Shown: positions 45,498 to 52,002 of the stretch, in pieces
Layout: each line of letters starts with the position of its first letter
Position numbering within the stretch: position 1 is the stretch's first letter
Source of the DNA: Sandaracinaceae bacterium
GTDB lineage: Bacteria > Myxococcota_A > Polyangia > Polyangiales > Sandaracinaceae
DNA length: 52,002 bases
Direction: 5' to 3'
NCBI GenBank assembly: GCA_019637095.1
Contig: JAHBWG010000069.1
Coordinates: 1 to 52,002 of the forward strand
Notes under the pieces: model-generated
The model's database searches: none
Told to the model about the DNA's origin: nothing
Seen by the model: only the letters and a program-made list of their open reading frames with translations
Position numbers and translations under genes: made by a program

Positions 45498-46355
45498 ATG
45501 GACGCGACGCGCGACGAGGCACGGGGCCAGCCGCTCGAGACCCTCGGGACGATCGAAGCCCTCGAGGCGATCGAGGGGGCCGCGTGGGCCGACGTCTTCG
45601 AGGCGGCGCCGCCGGCGCTGCGGGCACGCCTCGGGCTCGAGGTGGAGCGGACGGGGGGCGCGACGATCCTCCGCGCGCCCGGGCTCGACCACGTCCTCTT
45701 CAACCGCGCGTTCGGCCTCGGCGCCAGCGCGCCCGTCGAGGACGTCGCGCGCGGCTACGCCCAGGCGGGCGTGCGGCGCTTCTTCGTGCAGGTGCGCGAG
45801 GACGACGAGCCCGGCCTCGCCGCCGCGCTCACGCGCGCGGGGCTGGAGCGCTACCCGCGCGCGTGGGTGAAGATGGCGCGCGGCGCCGGCCCCGTGGTCG
45901 AGGCCCCGACCGACCTGACCGTCGTGCGCGCGTCGAGCGCGTACCGCGCCGAGATCGCCGCGCTGCTCGGCGAGGCGTTCGATCTCCCCGAGGAGGGCGG
46001 CGCGCTGCTCGGCGGGCTGATCGGCCGCGCGGGCTGGCACGTCTACGTCGCGCTCGACGGCGCGCGCGTCGCCGCCGCAGGAGGGCTCTACGTCGAGGGC
46101 GCCGCCGCGAACCTCGCGTTCGCCGCCACGCGGCCCGAGCACCGCGGGCGCGGCGCGCAGTCGGCGCTGATGGCGCGCCGCCTCCGGCTCGCCCTCGACC
46201 TCGGCTGCACGCTCGTCACCAGCGAGACCGGCGAGGCGGCGCCTGGAGACCCGCAACACTCGTTCCGCAACATGACGCGCCACGGCCTCTGCCCACGCCA
46301 TCGCCGCGCGAACTTCGCGCCCGCCGGCGTCAGGTGGGGCCGCGCCGTGGCATGA
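45498..46355 (+). CDS. GNAT-family N-acetyltransferase
   Basis: A 285-residue acetyltransferase. The GNAT core lies in the second half: 'EAPTDLTVVRASSAYRAEI', 'YVALDGARVAAAGGLYVEG', 'NLAFAATRPEHRGRGAQSA' (acetyl-CoA loop R-x-x-G-x-G/A) and 'LVTSETGEA'. The N-terminal half is a related degenerate lobe. The ATG at 45498 has a GGAGG ribosome site 10 bases upstream, so I chose it over the ATG at 45453, which lies inside the palindrome. The stop overlaps the start of the large AAA ATPase gene (ATGA). The acceptor is unknown. Confidence 0.88.
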   Translation: MDATRDEARGQPLETLGTIEALEAIEGAAWADVFEAAPPALRARLGLEVERTGGATILRAPGLDHVLFNRAFGLGASAPVEDVARGYAQAGVRRFFVQVREDDEPGLAAALTRAGLERYPRAWVKMARGAGPVVEAPTDLTVVRASSAYRAEIAALLGEAFDLPEEGGALLGGLIGRAGWHVYVALDGARVAAAGGLYVEGAAANLAFAATRPEHRGRGAQSALMARRLRLALDLGCTLVTSETGEAAPGDPQHSFRNMTRHGLCPRHRRANFAPAGVRWGRAVA

Positions 46356-49300
46356 TCGGCGCCGTCATGGGGCCCGACACGTTCGTGGGGCGCGAGGCGG
46401 AGCTCGCGACGCTGCGCGAGGGCGCGCGCGCGGCAGCGGACGGCGCCGGCGGCGTGTGGCTCGTCGCGGGCGAGCCCGGCGTCGGCAAGAGCCGCCTCCT
46501 CGAGGAGCTCGCGCGCGAGGTCGGCGCGACGCACGCGGTGGTGTGGGGACGCGCGTGGGAGGAGGGCGGCGCGCCCCCGTATTGGCCATGGGTGCAGGTG
46601 CTCCGCGCGGCGATGCGGCGCCGCGAGATCGGCGAGGCGCCCTTCGTCGCGGCGAGCCGCGCGCCGTGGCTGGGGCAGCTCGTCGCGGAGCTCGCCCAGG
46701 GCGCGGCGCCGCCGCCCGCGCTCGAGCCCGCGGCGGCGCGCTTCCGCCTCCTCGACGCCGTGGCGAGCGCGCTCACCGAGGCGGCCGAGCGCCGCCCGCT
46801 CCTCGTGCTCTTCGAGGACCTGCACGCGATCGACGCGTCGTCGGCGGAGCTGCTCGCCTTCCTCGCGCGCGAGATCCGCGCAGCGCGCGTCGCCGTCGTC
46901 GGCACGCTGCGCGAGGCGGAGGCGCGCCGCGGCCCGAGCGCCGACGCGCTCGCCCGGATCGCGCGCGAGGCGCGGCGCCTCACGCTCGAGCGGCTCGGAC
47001 GCGAGCCCGTCGCCGCCTACCTCGCCGGAGCGCTCGGATCGGAGCCGCCCGACACGCTCGTCGATGCCGTGCTCGCCACGACCGAGGGCAACGCCCTGTT
47101 CTTGTCGGAGATCGCGCGCGCGCCGAACGCGCTCGCGCGGCTCGCGCGAGGCGACGGCGAGAAGGTGATCCCGCCGAGCGTCGAGGCGGCCATCCGCGAG
47201 CGCGTCGGCGCGCTCGCGCCGGACACGCGCGCGCTGCTCGAGACGGCCTCCGCGTTCGGCCGCGAGGTGCGCGGCGAGGCGCTCGGCGCCGTCGTCGACC
47301 TCGATCGGCGGGCGCTCGCGACCGCGCTCGCGGAGGCGACCGATCACGCGCTGCTGGTCGAGGCGGCGCCGGACGTGTACCGCTTCACGCACATCCTCGT
47401 CCGCGACGCCCTCCACGACGCGCTCGCGAGCGAGCGACGCGCGTCCCTGCACGCTGCGATCGCGGCCACGCTCGCGGCGCGCGCGCCGGCCCCGTGGCCG
47501 CGCATCGCGCAGCACGCGCTCGAGGCGGGAGCCGCCGGGCGCGCGCTGGCGCTCGACGCGCTCGAGCGCGCCGGCGCCGAGGCCGCGGACGCGCTCGCGT
47601 TCACGGAGGCCGCCACGCACTTCGCGCAGGCGCTCGAGCTCGCGCGGGCGGACGGGCTCGAGCGCGTCGCCTGCGCCCTCTGCATCGGCCTCGCGTCGGC
47701 GCTGCGCCACGGGGGCGACCTCGGCGGCGCGCGTCGCGTGGCGGGTGACGCGCTCGATCGCGCGCGCCGGCTCGGTGAGCCGGACCTCTTCGCCGCGGTG
47801 GTCCTCGAGCTCGGCGGCGCGCTCGACGTCGGGGCGACGAACGCCGAGCTCGTCGCGCTGCTCGAAGAGGCGCTCGACGGATTGCCGCCCGGCGACGGCG
47901 CGCCGCGCGCGAGGCTCATGGCCCGGCTCGCCGCGGCGATGCAGCCCGCGATCCCGCCCGAGCCCGCGTTCGAGCAGAGCCGCCGCGCGATCGCGATGGC
48001 GCGACGGACCGGCGAGCCGGCCGCGCTGCTCGAGACGCTGCGCACGGGGATCGCCGCGCTCATGGATCTCGCGGACCCGCGCGAGCGGACGGCGCTCAAC
48101 CGCGAGCACGCCGCGCTCGCGACGCGCATGGGTGCGCCGATCGACGCGCTCCTCGCGCACGGGCGGCTCGTCTTCGACGCGGCCGAGCTCGGCGAGCCGT
48201 CGGCGGTGCACGCCGCGATCGACGCGTGCACGCGGATCGTCGACGAGCACGCGCTGGGCGCGCACCGCTGGCGGGTCACGCTGCTCCGCGCCATGTGCGC
48301 GACCATCGAGGGCCGCTTCGCGGACGCCGAGGCGCTCGCCGACGAGGCCGAGCGCGAGGCGACGCGCGCGAGCGAGCCGTGGGCCGCACGATCGGTCCTC
48401 ATGCAGCGCCACTTCCGCGCCCGCCTGCGCGGCGACGCGGACCGCGCACACCGGCTGCTCGAGCCGATCGACGCGCAGTGCGCCGGGTTCGAGCTCGGGC
48501 GCCAGATGACGCGGCTGATGCGCGTCGCCGCGCTCGGCTGGGCGGGGCGTCGCGAGGCCGCCGCGGCGCTCTGGGACGACGCGCTCCTCACCTGGCCGCT
48601 GGGCATCGGGGACCTCTCGCTCCTGGAGCTCGCGACCGACGCGGTCCTCTGCCTCGAGCGCCCCGAGCTCACCGGGCGCGTGCTCGCGCGGCTGCGCCCC
48701 GAGGCGCACCGCCACGTGAGCTGGGGGATCCTGGGCGCGACGATCGGCCCGCCGGCGGGCGCGCTGGTCGGCCGCCTCCTCGTCGCGCTCGGCGACGCGC
48801 GCGAGGGAGAGCAGCACCTGCGCGAGGCGCACGCGCGCGCCATCGCGACGGGGTGCCGGCCCTACGCGGGCTGGATCGCGTGCTGGCTCGCGGAGCTGCC
48901 CGACGCGCGCGACCGCGACGAGCGCGGCGCGGAGGCGCTCGCGATCGCCGAGGCCCTCGACATGCCGGGCCTCGCCGCGCGCGCGCGCGCGCTGGGGCCC
49001 GACTCGGCGCCGCGCGCGGCGAGCCCGGCGGTCGACGCCTTCCGCATGCGGCGCGAGGGCGGCGTCTGGGTGCTCGAGCGCGACGGACGCTCGCTCCACC
49101 TGCGCGACCTCAAGGGCCTGCACCTGCTCGCGCGGCTCGTCGAGGCGCGCGGCGCGGAGGTGCACGTGCTCGACCTCGACAGCCCGACCGGCGAGGCCGC
49201 GCCCGGCGCGGGCTCGGACGCGGGGGAGGTGCTCGACGCGAAGGCGCGCGAGGCGTACCGCCGCCGCGTCGCGGCGCTGCGCGAGGAGCTCGCCGAGGCG

Positions 49301-49555
49301 GAGCAGTGGAACGACGCCGGCCGCGCCGAGCGCGCGCGCCGGGAGCTCGACGCGATCGCGGGCGAGCTCGCCCGCGCGGTCGGGCTCGGCGGCCGCGCGC
49401 GGCGGGCCAAGAGCGGCGTCGAGCGCGCGCGCGTGAACGTGCAGCGCCGGCTCAAGGACGCGATCGCGCGCGTCGAGGCCCAGGACGCCGCGCTCGGCCG
49501 CCACCTCGCGCGCTCGATCCGCACCGGCACCTACTGCCGCTACGAGCCCGAATGA
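46352..49555 (+). CDS. Large AAA ATPase/TPR-type regulatory protein
   Basis: A 1067-residue protein. The N-terminal AAA domain has 'FVGREAELATLREGARAA', Walker A GEPGVGKS (40-47) and Walker B 'LLVLFEDLHAIDASS', as in STAND-like signalling ATPases of LuxR/adenylate-cyclase type. About residues 350-880 are helical TPR-like repeats. The C-terminus (about 900-1067) contains 'LHLRDLKGLHLLARLVEAR', 'EAYRRRVAALREELAEAEQW' and 'RHLARSIRTGTYCRYEP', a module that often follows such ATPases. There is no LuxR or cyclase domain, so the output may be protein contact. The start overlaps the GNAT stop and the end overlaps the small lipoprotein start. Confidence 0.88.
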   Translation: MIGAVMGPDTFVGREAELATLREGARAAADGAGGVWLVAGEPGVGKSRLLEELAREVGATHAVVWGRAWEEGGAPPYWPWVQVLRAAMRRREIGEAPFVAASRAPWLGQLVAELAQGAAPPPALEPAAARFRLLDAVASALTEAAERRPLLVLFEDLHAIDASSAELLAFLAREIRAARVAVVGTLREAEARRGPSADALARIAREARRLTLERLGREPVAAYLAGALGSEPPDTLVDAVLATTEGNALFLSEIARAPNALARLARGDGEKVIPPSVEAAIRERVGALAPDTRALLETASAFGREVRGEALGAVVDLDRRALATALAEATDHALLVEAAPDVYRFTHILVRDALHDALASERRASLHAAIAATLAARAPAPWPRIAQHALEAGAAGRALALDALERAGAEAADALAFTEAATHFAQALELARADGLERVACALCIGLASALRHGGDLGGARRVAGDALDRARRLGEPDLFAAVVLELGGALDVGATNAELVALLEEALDGLPPGDGAPRARLMARLAAAMQPAIPPEPAFEQSRRAIAMARRTGEPAALLETLRTGIAALMDLADPRERTALNREHAALATRMGAPIDALLAHGRLVFDAAELGEPSAVHAAIDACTRIVDEHALGAHRWRVTLLRAMCATIEGRFADAEALADEAEREATRASEPWAARSVLMQRHFRARLRGDADRAHRLLEPIDAQCAGFELGRQMTRLMRVAALGWAGRREAAAALWDDALLTWPLGIGDLSLLELATDAVLCLERPELTGRVLARLRPEAHRHVSWGILGATIGPPAGALVGRLLVALGDAREGEQHLREAHARAIATGCRPYAGWIACWLAELPDARDRDERGAEALAIAEALDMPGLAARARALGPDSAPRAASPAVDAFRMRREGGVWVLERDGRSLHLRDLKGLHLLARLVEARGAEVHVLDLDSPTGEAAPGAGSDAGEVLDAKAREAYRRRVAALREELAEAEQWNDAGRAERARRELDAIAGELARAVGLGGRARRAKSGVERARVNVQRRLKDAIARVEAQDAALGRHLARSIRTGTYCRYEPE

Positions 49556-49806
49556 AGGCCTGTTCCAGGTGGCTCGCCCTCGTGGCGGTGGCGCTCGCGG
49601 TCACGAGCTCGCTCGGCGCGTGCGACGGAGGCCCGGCTCCTACCCCGACCTGCTCCCGCGAAGACGGATCGACGAGCTGGCTCCCCATCTGCGGCCCATC
49701 CGGCGAGTGGGTCCCCTCGTGCGCCGCCGTCTGCGTCGCCACGGCCGACGAGCCGCTCTGCCTCACCGCGCCCTCCGACGGAACGCTCCGATGCGTCCCG
49801 CGTTGA
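49552..49806 (+). CDS. Small cysteine-rich lipoprotein
   Basis: An 84-residue protein. The signal 'WLALVAVALAVTSSLGACDGG' has a lipobox (LGAC). The mature part of about 60 residues has six more cysteines ('TCSREDGSTSWLPICGPSGE', 'SCAAVCVATADEPLC', 'RCVPR') that could form three disulfides. It starts in an ATGA overlap with the AAA ATPase gene, so it is the third gene of that operon. Function is unknown; a link to envelope sensing is inference. Confidence 0.75.
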   Translation: MKACSRWLALVAVALAVTSSLGACDGGPAPTPTCSREDGSTSWLPICGPSGEWVPSCAAVCVATADEPLCLTAPSDGTLRCVPR

Positions 49807-49923
49807 CCCAAGCACCGCCACGCCTCGCCGTGCGCCCAGATCGACCAGCAGGGAGCCGAGCTCCAGGCGTCCACCGATCGCGACGGATCGAGCGGATGGA
49901 GTGCTCCCCCGACCCGCCCTAAG

Positions 49924-51033
49924 ATGCATCGCGTGAGCTCCGCCGCTTCGAACCACGCGCTCCAGCGCCCGCCGGCCGAGGAGCGCTTCGCGGGCGAGCT
50001 CGCGCGGCTCGCGGGCGCCGACGAGGGGCCGCGCCCGCCGGGCTGGCGCCTCTCGCTCGGCGCGGTGCGGCGCTTCGTGCTCGGCGATCCCGCGCTCGAG
50101 GTGAGCGCGAAGTTCGTCGGCCCGCCCTCGCTCGTCGAGCGCGCGATGGTGACGCTCGCGACGCAGCGCGGGCTGATGCTCGTCGGCGAGCCGGGCACCG
50201 CCAAGAGCCTCCTGTCGGAGCTGCTCGCCGCGGCCGTCTCGGGCTCTTCCACGGCCACGATCCAGGGCGGCGCCGCGACGACCGAGGACCAGATCAAGTA
50301 CTCGTTCAACTACGCGCTGCTCGTCGCGGAGGGGCCGTCGCTGCGCTCGCTCGTGCCCGCGCCGATGTACGTCGGCATGCGCGACGGGCTCGTGGTGCGC
50401 TTCGAGGAGATCACGCGCTGCCCGCTCGAGGTGCAAGACTCGTTGCTCGGGATCCTCTCCGATCGCGCGATGGCGATCCCGGAGCTGCCGGGCGCCGACG
50501 GAATGCTCTTCGCGCGCGAGGGCTTCAACGTGATCGCGACGGCGAACAGCCGCGACCGCGGCGTCAACGAGATGAGCGCCGCGCTCAAGCGCCGCTTCAA
50601 CTTCGAGACGGTGTTCCCGATCGCCGACGCCGGCGCCGAGCGCGCCCTCGTCGCGCGTGAGGCCGCCGCGCTGCTCGAGCGCTCGGGCGTGCCGCTGCGG
50701 CCGCCGGACGACGTGCTCGACGTGCTCGTCACCACGTTCCGCGAGCTGCGCGGCGGCGCCGACGCGGCCGACACGGCCGACGCGCTGTCGAGCGTTCCGT
50801 CGACCGCCGAGTGCGTCGCGGTCGCGCACGCGATCGGGGTGCGCGCGTACTACGCGCGCGGCGAGGCGCCGACGCCGGCCGACGTGGTCGAGCACCTCGC
50901 GGGCGCCGCCGCCAAGGACGACCCGGAGGATCTACGCCGGCTGCGGCGCTACCTCGAGCAGCGCGCGAAGGGCCGTGCGGGCGCGGCGTGGCGCGCGCTC
51001 CACGCGGCCCGGCACCTGCTCCCCGACGGATGA
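49924..51033 (+). CDS. MoxR-family AAA ATPase
   Basis: A 369-residue MoxR ATPase. Walker A is GEPGTAKS (88-95), preceded by 'VERAMVTLATQRGLMLVG'. The MoxR 'GGAATTEDQIKYSFNYALL' segment follows, then Walker B 'GLVVRFEEITRCPLEVQDSLL' and sensor 1 'FNVIATANSRDRGVNEMSAAL', with arginine 'KRRFNF'. MoxR proteins act as chaperones that load metal or help partner vWA proteins. It overlaps the DUF5682 gene by 4 bases (ATGA), so the two belong to one system. The 117 bases upstream contain no gene. Confidence 0.93.
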   Translation: MHRVSSAASNHALQRPPAEERFAGELARLAGADEGPRPPGWRLSLGAVRRFVLGDPALEVSAKFVGPPSLVERAMVTLATQRGLMLVGEPGTAKSLLSELLAAAVSGSSTATIQGGAATTEDQIKYSFNYALLVAEGPSLRSLVPAPMYVGMRDGLVVRFEEITRCPLEVQDSLLGILSDRAMAIPELPGADGMLFAREGFNVIATANSRDRGVNEMSAALKRRFNFETVFPIADAGAERALVAREAAALLERSGVPLRPPDDVLDVLVTTFRELRGGADAADTADALSSVPSTAECVAVAHAIGVRAYYARGEAPTPADVVEHLAGAAAKDDPEDLRRLRRYLEQRAKGRAGAAWRALHAARHLLPDG

Positions 51034-52002
51034 GCGCGCTCCACGTCATCGGCGTGCGCCACCACAGCCCCGCGTGCGCGCGCCTCGTCGAGGCGCGGAT
51101 CCGGGCGATCGAGCCCGCGCGCGTCCTCGTCGAGGGCCCGAGCGACATGAACGAGCGGCTCGACGAGCTCGCGCTCGGGCACCGGCTGCCCGTCGCGATC
51201 TACTCGTACGCGGAGCACGAGGGCCGCGTGCGCTCGAGCTGGACGCCGTTCACCGACTACTCCCCCGAGTGGGTCGCGCTCGCCGAGGCGCGCGCGCTCG
51301 GCGCGGGCTTCCGCTTCATCGACCTGCCCGCGTGGGCGCAGCGCGCCGACGAGGCGCCGGCCGAGCGCGCGTACGCCGCGCGGCTCGCGCGCTCGCTCGG
51401 CCTCGACGGAGCCGACGCGCTCTGGGACCACCTCTTCGAGCAGCCGCTCGCGCTCGACGCGCTCGAGGCGCGCCTGTGGTCCTATTTTCGCGCGCAGCGC
51501 GAGGCGGCGCCCGCGCCGGGGCCGGCGACCGTCGCGCGCGAGCGCTTCATGGCCGCGCACGTCGCGCACGCGCTCCGAGAGGACGCCGGACCGGTGCTCG
51601 TCGTGTGCGGCGGCTACCACGCGCCGCGGCTCGCGAGGGCGCGGCGCGCGCGAGTCGGCGCCGCGCCGCCGCCCGCCCCGCGCGCCGCCGCGCGCCACGG
51701 GAGCTACCTCGTCCCGTTCTCGTTCGCGCGGCTCGACGCGTTCGGCGGCTACGCGGCCGGGATGCCCTCGCCCGCGTTCTACCAGGCGGTGTGGGAGCGC
51801 GGCGCCGAGGCCGCCGGCGAGGCGATGCTCGCGCGCGTCGTCGCGCACCTGCGCGCGCGCCGGCAGCGCGTCGCGACCGCCGACCTCGTCGCGCTCGAGG
51901 CGATGGCGCGCGGGCTGATGCGGCTGCGCGGCCACGACGCGCTCGCGCGCACGGATCTCTGCGACGCGCTCGCGAGCGCGCTCGTGCACGACGCGCTCGA
52001 CG
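51030..52002 (+). CDS. DUF5682 family protein (5' part, runs off the window)
   Basis: The open frame starts at the ATG in the ATGA overlap with moxR and continues without a stop past the window end (324 codons seen). The N-terminus 'VIGVRHHSPACARLVEARI', then 'PARVLVEGPSDMNERLDELA', is the DUF5682 signature: G-x-R-H-x-S-P-A and E-G-P-x-D. The pattern recalls the TraB/ChaN/Tiki hydrolase-like superfamily, but this relation is inference. Later motifs include 'YSYAEHEGRVRSSWTPFTDY', 'FRFIDLPAW' and 'VLVVCGGYHAPRLA'. DUF5682 genes are commonly found beside moxR, vWA and SWIM-type genes, which are expected just outside the window. Confidence 0.88.
   Translation, partial: MSALHVIGVRHHSPACARLVEARIRAIEPARVLVEGPSDMNERLDELALGHRLPVAIYSYAEHEGRVRSSWTPFTDYSPEWVALAEARALGAGFRFIDLPAWAQRADEAPAERAYAARLARSLGLDGADALWDHLFEQPLALDALEARLWSYFRAQREAAPAPGPATVARERFMAAHVAHALREDAGPVLVVCGGYHAPRLARARRARVGAAPPPAPRAAARHGSYLVPFSFARLDAFGGYAAGMPSPAFYQAVWERGAEAAGEAMLARVVAHLRARRQRVATADLVALEAMARGLMRLRGHDALARTDLCDALASALVHDALD

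Noticed and set aside
46088-49504. A long minus-strand frame opposite the AAA ATPase gene
   Set aside because: It is antisense with Arg-rich composition and no motif, against a plus-strand protein with clear Walker motifs.
44825-49555. A very long open frame (about 1576 codons) that starts far upstream of the AAA ATPase gene
   Set aside because: Its first third is antisense or out of frame to the hydroxylase and GNAT genes. Only the part from 46352 shows protein motifs, and that start has an ATGA overlap.

Overview
The window is about 52 kb of very GC-rich DNA with almost uniform G/C at third codon positions. GTG starts are frequent and 4-base stop/start overlaps are common. It carries Hanks-type Ser/Thr kinases, FHA proteins, lipoproteins with Asp-Ala-Gly linkers, a type VI secretion tip cluster and a MoxR/DUF5682 pair. 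This fits a myxobacterium, most likely of the Polyangiales (Sandaracinus-like). The taxonomic call is inference; no rRNA gene is present. I see no tRNA, rRNA, CRISPR array, IS element or integrase, and no gene-free stretch over 300 bases.

Layout. 5-5230 (+): two VgrG spike proteins and a DUF4150/PAAR-like tip. 5250-7375 (-): a small lipoyl/biotinyl-domain protein, a PqqD-like/YkgJ cysteine-cluster protein and a charged helical protein. 7475-11094 (+): two multi-membrane-span proteins (GT39-like and YfhO-like). 11287-12087 (+): a stand-alone retropepsin-like aspartic protease candidate. 12194-22300 (+, interrupted by one minus-strand dehydrogenase): an ABC exporter, a deacetylase/glycosyltransferase fusion with a radical-SAM-like tail that lacks the cluster cysteines, a second glycosyltransferase, two radical SAM enzymes, a GH5-like hydrolase and a methyltransferase. 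This looks like an uncharacterised biosynthetic and export locus. 22338-26038 (-): a repeat-propeller lipoprotein, a membrane rhodanese, a 5-span membrane protein and a PlsC acyltransferase. 26114-29642: two divergent Ser/Thr kinases, one broken by a single-base frameshift, and an anchored partner protein. 29600-31325: one gene on a cassette bounded by a perfect 33-bp direct repeat. 31364-33184 (+): a second ABC exporter related to the first.

33195-38511 holds small hypothetical genes, a duplicated-fold membrane protein, an esterase-like lipoprotein, a thioredoxin-fold lipoprotein and a further lipoprotein. The thioredoxin-fold gene is split by an in-frame TGA at the first position of a CxxC-type motif and has a SECIS-like hairpin just downstream, so I call it a selenoprotein. 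38567-43163 (-): gpmI followed by an active/inactive M16 peptidase pair. 43244-45409 (-): a small membrane protein, a two-FHA protein and a fatty-acid-hydroxylase-family enzyme. 45498-49806 (+): a GNAT acetyltransferase, a large AAA ATPase regulator and a small lipoprotein. A 43-bp imperfect palindrome lies between these two divergent groups. 49924 to the end (+): a MoxR ATPase and the start of a DUF5682 protein, the first genes of a MoxR/vWA-type system that continues beyond the window.

The most interesting points are the selenocysteine lipoprotein, the radical SAM/glycosyltransferase/exporter locus with its degenerate fused radical SAM domain, the retropepsin-like protein, the repeat-bounded cassette and the 43-bp palindrome.
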